The notes under the pieces: generated by a model | What the model was told of the DNA's origin: nothing | Databases searched by the model: none | What the model saw: the letters and a program-made list of their open reading frames with translations, nothing else | Source of the DNA: Prevotella sp. CAG:1058 | GTDB taxonomy: Bacteria > Bacteroidota > Bacteroidia > Bacteroidales > Bacteroidaceae | Direction: 5' to 3' | DNA: 64,000 nucleotides | Assembly (NCBI GenBank): GCA_000433175.1 | Contig: HF986622.1 | Location: 23,202-87,201, forward strand | Part shown: one piece after another, positions 42,847 through 51,954 of the stretch | Layout: each line of letters opens with the position of its first letter | How positions within the stretch are numbered: position 1 is the stretch's first letter | Position numbers and translations under genes: made by a program

Positions 42847-45800
42847 TTAAATACTTGTAAGCACCTTTACGGCCTCTTCAACTGATTTAACATTACTAAC
42901 TATCATCATCCTTTTGCCTGCTATCTCCTTAAGGTTGCATCGTCTAGGATTTGTACCGATATAATTAAGAATGCGGTCGAAAATCTTGCTCTTGTAGTAT
43001 GCGCTCATGGGATTTGACACAAACTGCATACGCAACTGTCCCTGGCGCAATATTATCTTCTCGCAACCTAACTGCTTGCCTACGCGGCGCAGCGGTACAA
43101 CCTGCATCAGTTCCAAGCCCTCATGTGGAACAGGTCCGAAACGGTCTTCAAGCCTTTCTTTGTATTTGGCGAGTCCGGCGTCGTCAGTAATGTTGTCAAG
43201 TTCGCGGTATAGCAACATGCGTTCGCTGCTGCTTGGCACATACTGGTCGGGCAGGTACATCTCCAAATCGCTCTCAATGGCGCAATCTTCAACAAATTCG
43301 TCACCGCTGACTTCCCGTCCGCTTGCCATTTCGTCCTCATACATCTGACTGAACTCGTCGTTTTTCAGCTCGGTTACTGCCTGGTTCAGAATCTTCTGGT
43401 ATGTCTCGTATCCCAGGTCTTCCATGAATCCGCTCTGTTCTGCACCGAGCAGGTTGCCGGCTCCACGTATGTCCAAATCCTGCATCGACAAGTTGAAGCC
43501 ACTGCCCAATTCGGAGAATGTCTCAAGGGCTTCAAGGCGCCGGCGCGCTTCTTGTGTGAGCAGATGTTTGGGCGGTGCCAGCAGGTAGCAGAAAGCCTTG
43601 CGGTTGCCGCGTCCTACGCGTCCACGCATCTGGTGTAGGTCGGATAATCCGAAACGGTGTGCGTCGTTGATTATTATCGTATTGGCGTTACCTATGTCTA
43701 TACCGTTTTCGACTATTGTCGTAGATACCAGCACGTCATAGTCGTAATTGATGAATCCCATAAGAATCTTCTCCAGCTCCTCGGGTTTCATCTGGCCGTG
43801 TCCTATGGCCACGCGCGCGTCCGGAACGTACTTGTGTATCATCGCCGCAATTTCAGGCAGGGTGTTGATGCGGTCGTGCACGAAGAATACCTGTCCGTTA
43901 CGGCTCATCTCAAAGTTGATTGCATCGGCAATGACTTCCTTGTCAAAGGTGTGTACTTCCGTATTAACAGGATACCTGTTGGGTGGCGGGGTTTGTATTA
44001 TGCTCATGTCTCGTGCGCCCATCAGCGAGAACTGTAATGTTCGCGGAATAGGCGTCGCACTCATTGTCAGGGTGTCGATGTTTGTCTTCATCTTGCGGAG
44101 CTTCTCTTTCACGGCAACTCCGAACTTTTGTTCCTCGTCTATGATGAGAAGTCCCAGGTCATGAAACTTAACAGCCTTTCCGATGAGTTTATGCGTTCCT
44201 ATTATTATGTCAATCCGTCCGGCTTCCAAATCGGAAATTACTTCCTTTGTCTTTTTTGCGCTTCTTGCACGCGACAGGTAGTCTACGCGTACAGGAAAAT
44301 TCTTCAGGCGTTTTGAAAATGTCTGGTAATGCTGGTACGCCAATACGGTCGTGGGAACCAACACTGCCACCTGTTTGGAGTCGCATGCGGCCTTGAACGC
44401 TGCTCGTATTGCGACTTCGGTCTTGCCGAAACCGACGTCGCCGCACACGAGCCTGTCCATGGGGCGTCTGCTTTCCATGTCAGACTTTACATCGTTGGTG
44501 GCTTTCAGCTGGTCGGGCGTATCTTCGTAGATAAACGACGCCTCAAGCTCGTGCTGCATGAAATTGTCCTGGCTGAAAGCAAAACCTTGTTCATGCCTGC
44601 GTGCCGCGTACAGTCGGATAAGGTCGCGGGCAATGTCCTTAATCTTTTTCTTTGTCTTTTCTTTCAGCCTGTCCCATGCCCCGGTTCCGAGAGTACTCAG
44701 CCTTGGCGGCGTGTCAGAGTCCTTGCGCTTATATTTTGAAATCTTGTACAGCGAATGTATGCTTACGTCTACTTTGTCATTGTTCTGGTAAATGATGCGT
44801 ATTACTTCCTGATAACTGTTGCCGGAAGGCACTCTTACCAGTCCTGCGAAACGTCCTATGCCGTAATCAACATGCACAATGTAGTCGCCAGGTTCCATTT
44901 CCTGCAGTTCTTTCATGGTCAAAGCCATTTTTCCTGCCCGTGCCGTGTCCGAGCGTAGGCTGTATTTATGGAAACGGTCAAATATCTGATGGTCTGTGAA
45001 CAGACATATCTTAAGTTTGTTGTCGGCATATCCTGCGTGCAGGGTCTTCAATACCGGTGTGAAGTCGACAGGACAAATGCCGCCCATTCCGGGCGCACCG
45101 GGATGTGATACGGATGCGTCAGGATAATAAGTTGCTGCATCCTGATTGCCGTCGATTATGTTATTGCCATTAACTTCCGCCTTTTTGGTCCTTCGTTCTT
45201 CACTTCCGAGAATTTCTTTAAGTCTTTCGTTCTGTTTGGAACTGTCTGCAAGGATGTATATTTTGTAACCTTTTAATATATAATCTTCAAGCGAGTGTGA
45301 AAGCAAGTCGAAATTCTTATGGAAAAGCGGCTGGGCCTTTACGTCAAGGCTAATTGTAGCCTGTGGCGCATCTGTCGGTTTAGCGCCGAACTCTATCTGT
45401 CGGAATTTAGCCATGTCGGTGGCGAATTGCGCACCGTTAACAAGCATGCTGTTGGCTGTAAGTTCGCGCATGGCTTCATGCTGTTCCATTTCCGTAAGCC
45501 CTTCAAGACGTTCCTTTACAGCCTGTTGCGAGAAACCGTCCTGGTAAGTCTTGTCTATTTTCTCCTTGCAATAGGCATAGTCTTTAAGCAGTATGATCGT
45601 ATCTTCAGGCAGGAAATTGAGGAAGGTTACTTTTTCGTCCACAAGTGTGGCCAGTTCAGGCACTATTTCAATGCTGTCGCGCTTGTCTTTCGACAGCTGG
45701 CTTTGCACTTCGAATGTCCTGATCGAATCTATTTCATCGCCGAAAAAGTCAATGCGGAAAGGATATTCGCTGCTGTATGAGAATACGTCAATAATACTAC

Positions 45801-46359
45801 CGCGCACGGCGAATTGTCCCGGTTCGTAAACGTAGTCGACTTCATGGAATCCAAATGCTGACATCTGCTTTGTCAACGCAGTTATGTCGTGGCATTCGCC
45901 TTTAGCCAATACGATTGTGCGTTCGTCCATCCGTTTCTGCGAGATGACCAACTCGGAAAGGGCTTCGGGGCACGATACGATATACAGGGCCTTGTTTTGT
46001 CCCGACTGCCTTATGCTTAACAGCCTGCCCATGACTTCCGTGCGGAGTATTTCGTTGGCAGAGTCCCTTTGTCCGTACTTGGTCTGCCTGCGGTATGAGG
46101 ACGGGAAAAACAGCACATCCTGATTGTTAAGCATCTGCGTAAGGTCATGGTAGAAGTATCCGGCTTCTTCAGAATCATCGAAAACAAAAAGGCATATACC
46201 TTTATATACATTGGCAACTGATGCAAACAGTACGGCCATGGCCGATCCTATCGCACCTTCGATATATCCTTTGCGTATGTCTTTGTCGTCGAGTACATTC
46301 ACTAATGCTGCCGACTGTTGGGATTTCGCATATATGCTTACAATATCCTTTATTTCCAT
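42847..46359 (-). CDS. mfd: Transcription-repair coupling factor Mfd
   Basis: DNA translocase that removes stalled RNA polymerase and recruits UvrA, so it works with the uvrB product seen here. The 1170-residue protein has an N-terminal UvrB-like module (FRIDFFGDEIDSIRTFE), an RNA polymerase-interacting domain (GDYIVHVDYGIGRFAGL), Walker A (CGDVGFGKTEVAIRAAF), the DEEQ box (LIIDEEQKFGV), VENGIDIGNANT and the QMRGRVGRGNRKAFCY motif VI. The regulatory C-terminal domain is present. Complete. The C6 repeat array lies upstream. Confidence 0.97.
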   Translation of the reverse strand: MEIKDIVSIYAKSQQSAALVNVLDDKDIRKGYIEGAIGSAMAVLFASVANVYKGICLFVFDDSEEAGYFYHDLTQMLNNQDVLFFPSSYRRQTKYGQRDSANEILRTEVMGRLLSIRQSGQNKALYIVSCPEALSELVISQKRMDERTIVLAKGECHDITALTKQMSAFGFHEVDYVYEPGQFAVRGSIIDVFSYSSEYPFRIDFFGDEIDSIRTFEVQSQLSKDKRDSIEIVPELATLVDEKVTFLNFLPEDTIILLKDYAYCKEKIDKTYQDGFSQQAVKERLEGLTEMEQHEAMRELTANSMLVNGAQFATDMAKFRQIEFGAKPTDAPQATISLDVKAQPLFHKNFDLLSHSLEDYILKGYKIYILADSSKQNERLKEILGSEERRTKKAEVNGNNIIDGNQDAATYYPDASVSHPGAPGMGGICPVDFTPVLKTLHAGYADNKLKICLFTDHQIFDRFHKYSLRSDTARAGKMALTMKELQEMEPGDYIVHVDYGIGRFAGLVRVPSGNSYQEVIRIIYQNNDKVDVSIHSLYKISKYKRKDSDTPPRLSTLGTGAWDRLKEKTKKKIKDIARDLIRLYAARRHEQGFAFSQDNFMQHELEASFIYEDTPDQLKATNDVKSDMESRRPMDRLVCGDVGFGKTEVAIRAAFKAACDSKQVAVLVPTTVLAYQHYQTFSKRLKNFPVRVDYLSRARSAKKTKEVISDLEAGRIDIIIGTHKLIGKAVKFHDLGLLIIDEEQKFGVAVKEKLRKMKTNIDTLTMSATPIPRTLQFSLMGARDMSIIQTPPPNRYPVNTEVHTFDKEVIADAINFEMSRNGQVFFVHDRINTLPEIAAMIHKYVPDARVAIGHGQMKPEELEKILMGFINYDYDVLVSTTIVENGIDIGNANTIIINDAHRFGLSDLHQMRGRVGRGNRKAFCYLLAPPKHLLTQEARRRLEALETFSELGSGFNLSMQDLDIRGAGNLLGAEQSGFMEDLGYETYQKILNQAVTELKNDEFSQMYEDEMASGREVSGDEFVEDCAIESDLEMYLPDQYVPSSSERMLLYRELDNITDDAGLAKYKERLEDRFGPVPHEGLELMQVVPLRRVGKQLGCEKIILRQGQLRMQFVSNPMSAYYKSKIFDRILNYIGTNPRRCNLKEIAGKRMMIVSNVKSVEEAVKVLTSI

Positions 46360-46755
46360 ATCAATCTGAAAAGTAGGTAAGGGCGTCTGATTTAACTGGA
46401 TACCTGTTGGCTGTTTAGAACGCCGTCTGAAAATATAGTCAGTAATTCCAATCTATTTATCTTAAACTACATTGCCGTCAGAAACAACCTGCATGCCTCC
46501 TTTTTTAGTAACCTTTCTTATTAAAGTAAACAATACCAGCTGAAATATTTAGCGTTTAATAAACTAAAAATATAGAATATTTGCACCCATATTCCCGCAA
46601 GTGGAGGCAAAGGTAAGATTTTTATTTCAATTTTCCTCGGTGCAACTAATATTTGTTGCTCATAGTCTATTGGATTTGGTTAGAAAGCATTATGAAAACC
46701 GGCTAATGCTGATTGTATTCTTAATTATTAGCAATATGGTTATTATTGTCTTTGT
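46360..46755. other. mfd upstream region, no gene seen
   Basis: AT-rich, without open frames of interest. A minus-strand -7 box TACCTTTG (complement of 46608-46615) could start an mfd transcript with a leader of about 245 nt; it lacks a -33 TTTG. Confidence 0.45.
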
Positions 46756-46836
46756 AAAAGGTTAATTATTAGGCTGTAATAGGTAACCTTTTATGTAACA
46801 AAAGATGACCTTTTGCGGTGCAAAAGGATACCTTTC
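46756..46836. repeat. 22-bp-period palindromic array, locus 6 (4 units)
   Basis: Cores at 46756, 46778, 46800 and 46822: AAAAGGTTAATTATT, AATAGGTAACCTTTT, AAAAGATGACCTTTT, AAAAGGATACCTTTC. Linkers are AGGCTGT, ATGTAAC and GCGGTGC. It lies between the mfd start and the aminotransferase terminator. Confidence 0.87.
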
Positions 46837-46868
46837 AGATTGTGTCGGTTTTGCCAGTTGCATGAAAA

Positions 46869-46911
46869 AACACGTTGGGCGTGATTTAATACGAAATACG
46901 CCCAACGTGTT
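46869..46911 (-). terminator. Terminator after aminotransferase gene
   Basis: Perfect 14-bp stem AACACGTTGGGCGT (46869-46882)/ACGCCCAACGTGTT (46898-46911), followed on the minus strand by a T-run (complement of 46864-46870). It lies 24 bp past the stop. Confidence 0.88.
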
Positions 46912-46934
46912 ATTAAGAATAATGGTGAATGGCT

Positions 46935-48248
46935 TTAAACGGGATTGTTTGCATTGAACGTTGCCATACGCTTATCCAGTTCGTCCATTTGCCTGTCTTC
47001 GATGAATGAGGTGCAGACTCTCAAACCCTGTTGGTTGCTACCCGTAGTGGTAAGACAGATTGCGCTGACGCCATAATACATCAGTTCATGGGCAAGCTGT
47101 CCTCCCGTCATGCCGGGATAGCCTATTGTAAAGTAGAAGCCGTCGGCAATGTCTTCGTCCAAATCCTTGTCATATACAATGATAAAGCCGTGTTTCAAAA
47201 ATATCTTCTTCAACTTGTGGGCACGTTCACCGTATATGCTGATTTCTTTCCTGAAATCATAAGTTCCATCGGAAGCGGCCTTGAGCATGGCGGCCATGGC
47301 GTATTGTGCGCTGTGGCTTGTTCCGGACGACAGGGCGTAAAGCATTCTCGTAGAGAATACAAGACCGAACGGAAGCATCTCGTAACGTGCGTCTAAAGCA
47401 GGGTAGTGCCTGTGGAATAATTTGTCGCTTATACATACCACGCCTATACGTTCGCCGGCATAGCTGAAAGCCTTGCTGCCGCTTATAAAGAGCATGTAAT
47501 TACTTGTATAATTAGCGACTGTAGCCTGGTATGGCGGTGCAAACGGCGTACTTAACTGCTTGCGGAAATCCATTGCAAAATAGGCAAGGTCTTCCATTAC
47601 GATAGCATCGTATTTATTGGCTAGCGTACCGATGGTTTCTAGTTCGTTTTCATTGAAGCATATCCACGACGGATTGTTCGGGTTGCTGTAAACAATGGCG
47701 CAGATATTGCCTTTGCTTAAGTAGCTTTCAAGTTTTGTAGCAAGTTTGTCGCCCCTGTAATTGTACACGTCGAAGGTTTCGTATTTTACTCCTAAGACCT
47801 GTAGTTGCATCTTCTGTACGGGGAAACCGGGGTCTATGAAGAGTATAGTGTCCTTCTTGATGTCACTTTGCGAACAGGTAAGGAATGCTGCAAACGTGCC
47901 TTGCATGCTTCCGCATACCGGAACACAGCCTTCGGCTGCAACGTCGACCCCAATGAATGCCTTTACAAAGCGTGAAGCTTCCTTTTTCAGTTCCGGGTAT
48001 CCCTGTATGTCCGGATAAGAATGGGCTATGCCGTCCTGCAAGGCTTTGATTTGGGCGTCAACACCTGTTTTTGATGCAGGAAGACCTGGAATGCCCATTT
48101 CAAGTTTGATGAACTCTATTCCTGATTCTTTCTCGGCAAAAGCAGCTACGGACTTTACTTCGCGTATTGTTGCATGTTCAAAGTCTTTGATGCCGAAATC
48201 GTGTATCGCCTTGTCTACAAGTTCTTTGTTTATAGGTGTTTGTTGCAT
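46935..48248 (-). CDS. PLP-dependent class I/II aminotransferase
   Basis: A 437-residue fold-type I aminotransferase. Visible are IYSNPNNPSWICFNENEL (substrate carboxylate-binding Asn), IVMEDLAYFAMDF (Asp that contacts the pyridine N), SGSKAFSYAGERIGVV (the PLP Schiff-base Lys) and GLRVCTSFIED (C-terminal Arg). The next genes upstream encode indolepyruvate oxidoreductase, whose substrates are 2-oxoacids made by transamination of aromatic amino acids. An aromatic aminotransferase role is therefore attractive, but it is inference from position only. Confidence 0.9.
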   Translation of the reverse strand: MQQTPINKELVDKAIHDFGIKDFEHATIREVKSVAAFAEKESGIEFIKLEMGIPGLPASKTGVDAQIKALQDGIAHSYPDIQGYPELKKEASRFVKAFIGVDVAAEGCVPVCGSMQGTFAAFLTCSQSDIKKDTILFIDPGFPVQKMQLQVLGVKYETFDVYNYRGDKLATKLESYLSKGNICAIVYSNPNNPSWICFNENELETIGTLANKYDAIVMEDLAYFAMDFRKQLSTPFAPPYQATVANYTSNYMLFISGSKAFSYAGERIGVVCISDKLFHRHYPALDARYEMLPFGLVFSTRMLYALSSGTSHSAQYAMAAMLKAASDGTYDFRKEISIYGERAHKLKKIFLKHGFIIVYDKDLDEDIADGFYFTIGYPGMTGGQLAHELMYYGVSAICLTTTGSNQQGLRVCTSFIEDRQMDELDKRMATFNANNPV

Positions 48249-48284
48249 AATGTTCTTTTCTCGTTTGAGTATGTAAAAAATAAA

Positions 48285-48342
48285 GGTGTGTCAAAATGGA
48301 TTGACCAAGACGGCCTGTTTAACTATTCCATTTTGGCACACC
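48285..48342 (-). terminator. Hairpin between iorB and aminotransferase genes
   Basis: GGTGTGTCAAAATGGA (48285-48300) pairs with TCCATTTTGGCACACC (48327-48342), 16 bp with one G-T. It is 20 bp past the iorB stop, so it ends the iorAB transcript. Confidence 0.85.
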
Positions 48343-48361
48343 ATTTTATATCATAATAAAA

Positions 48362-48937
48362 TTATTTACCAGCTTCGATGCCTATGGCTAGAGCCTTGAT
48401 GTTAGCCTCGACAACACTTTCGCCCTTACGTCCGAACACGGTGCGGATGGCGTTTTCCACCATTTCGCGGTCTATGCCTAAGGCCTTAAGTGCCGCGCCC
48501 AACAGTATGACGTTGGCTGAACGTGGAATGCCGTTGTCTTTGGCCAGCTTCTCAATGTCGATTGATATCGCATTCTTCATGTTTGCGTATTCCAAATTAA
48601 TCTGTTCCATGTCGGGATAGTTCGGGATATTGACAAACGGAACACTTGAAGTAATTATCCATCCGGTTTCCTTGTTCAGGTATGGGAGATAGCGTAAAGC
48701 CTCCATCGGTTCCATCGAGATTATCACGTCGGCTTGTCCGTTGCCTATAAGGTCGCTGTGTATTGGCGATGACGAGAGTCTCAGGTTACTTTGTACGTCG
48801 CCGCCTCGTTGTGACATGCCGTGTACTTCGGCTTGTTTTATATAAAGTCCTTCCTTCATTGCGGCTTCGCCGATTATTGTAGCGATTGAGAGAATACCTT
48901 GTCCTCCGACTCCGCAAAGTATGATGTCTGTTTTCAT
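48362..48937 (-). CDS. iorB: Indolepyruvate:ferredoxin oxidoreductase beta subunit
   Basis: Small subunit of the enzyme that converts aryl pyruvates to aryl-acetyl-CoA while reducing ferredoxin. The 191-residue protein (ATG 48937) begins with TDIILCGVGGQGILSIATIIGEAA and continues VHGMSQRGGDVQSNLRLS, the gamma-type 2-oxoacid oxidoreductase fold. The start overlaps the iorA stop (ATGA); an open extension to 48997 would run inside iorA. It works with the iorA product as a complex. Confidence 0.95.
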   Translation of the reverse strand: MKTDIILCGVGGQGILSIATIIGEAAMKEGLYIKQAEVHGMSQRGGDVQSNLRLSSSPIHSDLIGNGQADVIISMEPMEALRYLPYLNKETGWIITSSVPFVNIPNYPDMEQINLEYANMKNAISIDIEKLAKDNGIPRSANVILLGAALKALGIDREMVENAIRTVFGRKGESVVEANIKALAIGIEAGK

Positions 48938-50550
48938 TTTGTTTGCTCTCCTTTCTGTTTCTTTTCTCTGATGTGTCTTTGCAATGTTTGCATACATTCA
49001 CGACATGGAATGATGACGCTTACTCCGTGGTGGTTTATTTCGTCACGGATTAACTTCTCGATTTCCGGCATGTTCTTAGGTAATGGAACGACAGTGCGAA
49101 GATGTTCTTCTGCCAGACCCAAGCCGCGGCAGATAGCCTCAAGCTTGTTTGTTCCTGCGGAGTCTTGTCCGCCTGTCATGGCGGTTGTAAGGTTGTCGCT
49201 TATTATTACGGTTATGTCGGCGTTTTCGTTGATTGCGTCAAGCAGTCCCGTCATGCCAGAGTGGGTGAATGTTGAGTCTCCTATCACGGCAACGGCAGGC
49301 CACAGTCCTGCGTCGGCGGCGCCTTTGGCCATAGTTATGCTTGCGCCCATGTCGACTGTTGAGTGTAATGCCCTGTAAGGAGGCAATGCGCCTAGTGTAT
49401 AACAGCCGATATCACCAAAGACTCTTGCGTTGGGATAATCTTTCAGCACGTCGTTGAGCGCTGCATAAACATCCCTGTGGCCGCAACCTTGGCAGAGTGC
49501 AGGCGGACGTGGTACGATGTTCTCGCTTGGAGCATAACATTCGCCTGTCGGGATGTTGAGAGCTTTCTTTACAATATCCGGTGTGAGTTCACCTGTTCTC
49601 GGCAGGTCTCCTGTGAGCTTGCCTTTTATTACGGCGTTGCCTGGCATTATGCCATTAAGTGCGTCTTCGATGAAGGGTTGGCCTTCTTCAACAACGAGGA
49701 CATTGTCGCATTCTTCCGTGATTTTACGTATCAGGGCCTTAGGCAGTGGATAATGACTGATTTTCAGCACAGGATACGGGCATCCGTCAGGATAACACTC
49801 GTTAAGATAATTGATGCCAATGCCTCCGGTTATTATTCCGAGAGAGTGGTTGTCGCCATCTGTGTAGACATTGAAACGGCTCTCGACTGTGTCTTTTTCA
49901 AGCTCGGTTTGCTGGCTTGTAACAATGTCGTTGCGCCTGCGTGCCATGGCAGGTAATAATACCCATTCACTTGCTTTAGCATCGAAATTGATAGCGTTCT
50001 GTTCTCTTGGATTCTCACGAATTTCAACTACGGCGCGGCTGTGTGCCATTCTTGTAGTTACACGCATCAGAATGGGAAGGTGTATGCGTTCGCTGTAATC
50101 GAAAGCATAGTGAACCATGTCGTAGGCTTCTTGCTGGCTTGACGGTTCAAAGCACGGAATCATTGCGAATTTCGCATAAAAACGGCTGTCTTGCTCGTTT
50201 TGAGATGAATGCATTGAAGGGTCATCAGCTACAAGCACTATAATACCACCGTTGGTTCCTGTCATTGCTGAATTTACAAACGGGTCTGCGCAAACATTCA
50301 GACCAACGTGTTTCATGCAGACCAAAGCGCGCTTACCCATAAATGACATTCCGAGCGCCTCTTCCATAGCCGTCTTTTCATTGGCTGACCATTTCCTGTG
50401 AATATTACGTTCTTTGGCGACCGGCGAGTTTTGGATGTACTCCGTAATTTCGGTCGATGGCGTGCCTGGATAAGCATAAACTCCGCTTAGTCCGGCATCA
50501 ATGGCTGCTTGGGCAATAGCCTCATCTCCTAATAATAACTTTTTCATCAT
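48934..50550 (-). CDS. iorA: Indolepyruvate:ferredoxin oxidoreductase alpha subunit
   Basis: Thiamine-diphosphate-binding subunit. About 538 residues from ATG 50550 (MMKKLLLGDEAIAQAAIDAG; ATG 50565 is also possible). The N-terminal half is the pyrimidine-binding domain (AYPGTPSTEI, KHVGLNVCADPFVNSA). The C-terminal half holds PPALCQGCGHRDVYAAL and FGDIGCYTLGALPPY, with the TPP motif GDSTFTHSGMTGLLDAIN. The archaeal enzyme ends in a ferredoxin domain with two 4Fe-4S clusters; here the protein stops after IPCRECMQTLQRHI with only one Cys pair, so it lacks that domain. Confidence 0.94.
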   Translation of the reverse strand: MMKKLLLGDEAIAQAAIDAGLSGVYAYPGTPSTEITEYIQNSPVAKERNIHRKWSANEKTAMEEALGMSFMGKRALVCMKHVGLNVCADPFVNSAMTGTNGGIIVLVADDPSMHSSQNEQDSRFYAKFAMIPCFEPSSQQEAYDMVHYAFDYSERIHLPILMRVTTRMAHSRAVVEIRENPREQNAINFDAKASEWVLLPAMARRRNDIVTSQQTELEKDTVESRFNVYTDGDNHSLGIITGGIGINYLNECYPDGCPYPVLKISHYPLPKALIRKITEECDNVLVVEEGQPFIEDALNGIMPGNAVIKGKLTGDLPRTGELTPDIVKKALNIPTGECYAPSENIVPRPPALCQGCGHRDVYAALNDVLKDYPNARVFGDIGCYTLGALPPYRALHSTVDMGASITMAKGAADAGLWPAVAVIGDSTFTHSGMTGLLDAINENADITVIISDNLTTAMTGGQDSAGTNKLEAICRGLGLAEEHLRTVVPLPKNMPEIEKLIRDEINHHGVSVIIPCRECMQTLQRHIREKKQKGEQTK

Positions 50551-50615
50551 ATTAGATTTTAACAATTATATATTGATAAACAATAAATAAAAATATGTTT
50601 TTCATAAAGGTTTGA

Positions 50616-50667
50616 TTTGTTGGTTTGCCGGAAAAAGGCGTTTGTCTATTTCGGACAAACCAACAAA
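50616..50667 (-). terminator. Terminator after DUF4861 gene
   Basis: TTTGTTGGTTTG (50616-50627) pairs with CAAACCAACAAA (50656-50667), a perfect 12-bp stem. An alternative inner stem GTTTGTC/GACAAAC is possible. It lies 15 bp past the DUF4861 stop. Confidence 0.75.
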
Positions 50668-50681
50668 ATTTTATTCAGTAG

Positions 50682-51905
50682 TTACTTGACAGTAACTTTC
50701 AAGGGCTCTTGTATTGCTTTCAGTGATTCTTCAGAGCGTAGTATCCATTCGTTCATTGTGCGAACATCGTTCTTGCTCCATGCCGAACCAAAGTAATACG
50801 TGTATTTTTCATTTGGTTGGTATGTTATCATACCCACTCCGTGTCCTGCATTTCCATTGGTCGGTGTTTCGTACATTATGCTCTTTGTATTTTTCACACC
50901 GTTGGGGAATAATACGCCGACGTAGATCTGGAAGTTTTGTTTTGCCGGATTGTCTGTCGGATCTGCGTACAATACATAATTTTCTCCGCAAACAATGCTC
51001 TTGGTATCTTCACTATGGATAACGACACCGGCAACCATGTCACGAGGTTTTGTTAGACCGTCATACCAAACTGTCATCTTGTTGAAGTTGCTTCCTTTGT
51101 CGCAACTTATGATGCGGTGTTCGGTAACATTCTTGTCATCGCCGATGTTAAAAGGATTGTAATCGAGTTGAACAGTGAAACGTAAAGGACCGTTATCCAA
51201 AATCTTGTAAGTCTTGTAGCAATAAGGCATGACTATCTCACTCCCGTCCATTAGTGCAGGTGTTCCGCATCCAAGGGTTGGTCCTACTTTATAGCAATCC
51301 AAGCCGTAGCCATGGTCAAAATGGTAAGTTGTTTCCTGCTCCATTTCAATTGCTTCTTCAGTCTTTCCGGCTTTCTTGAGTTCTTCAATCTTAGGATGGT
51401 TTGACAATTCCGTTTTGTATCTTTTGTCAACCTCGAGGTCTGGAGTGTTTTTTACCCAAACATCAATTCCGTATGCTTTTTCACCTGAACGCTGAAGGGC
51501 CGGGCCGTATACCCTGTAAGCTGTGCGGTCGTTTTCCCATGCAATATCATCGACACGTTCTGGATATTGTTTTCCGTAAACAAAGGTTTTCATAGGTTTT
51601 GGTTCGCCCGGCATAATGGTAAAGTCGGCTGTGCCACCAGGACGTACGCTCGCTTCAATGAGAAGCTTCCCATCGTAAGTGATTTGATATGCAACTTGTT
51701 GTCCTAATGCGTTTTTAACAATGAATTTGTCACCTTGTTTCAATCCGAGTTTTGCATATACGTCTTTCATTTGAACTTCAACCAGTTCCTGTCGTTGAAC
51801 CTTATCATTGTTTGAGACTGAAACGGTCATGTTTGCTGCTTTTGCATGTAATGGCGTAAGCAGTAAACTTAATGCAAATGCATAAATAAATTTTGATTTG
51901 TTCAT
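50682..51905 (-). CDS. DUF4861 family exported protein
   Basis: A 407-residue protein with a signal peptide (MNKSKFIYAFALSLLLTPLHAKA). It contains the DUF4861 pattern: VSVSNNDKVQRQELVEV, AWENDRTAYRVYGPALQ, GIDVWVKNTPDLEVDKRY, HFDHGYGLDCYKVGPTLGCG and NKMTVWYDG. The family is often found in pectin or glycan utilisation loci, and a carbohydrate-related fold is likely, but the reaction is not established to my knowledge. No SusC/D or glycoside hydrolase is nearby. It is 49 bp after the DPP-IV gene on the same strand. Confidence 0.88.
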   Translation of the reverse strand: MNKSKFIYAFALSLLLTPLHAKAANMTVSVSNNDKVQRQELVEVQMKDVYAKLGLKQGDKFIVKNALGQQVAYQITYDGKLLIEASVRPGGTADFTIMPGEPKPMKTFVYGKQYPERVDDIAWENDRTAYRVYGPALQRSGEKAYGIDVWVKNTPDLEVDKRYKTELSNHPKIEELKKAGKTEEAIEMEQETTYHFDHGYGLDCYKVGPTLGCGTPALMDGSEIVMPYCYKTYKILDNGPLRFTVQLDYNPFNIGDDKNVTEHRIISCDKGSNFNKMTVWYDGLTKPRDMVAGVVIHSEDTKSIVCGENYVLYADPTDNPAKQNFQIYVGVLFPNGVKNTKSIMYETPTNGNAGHGVGMITYQPNEKYTYYFGSAWSKNDVRTMNEWILRSEESLKAIQEPLKVTVK

Positions 51906-51954
51906 CTTTTAATTAATGTTTTAATACTTGTAGCTGTATTTGTTCGATATTCTG

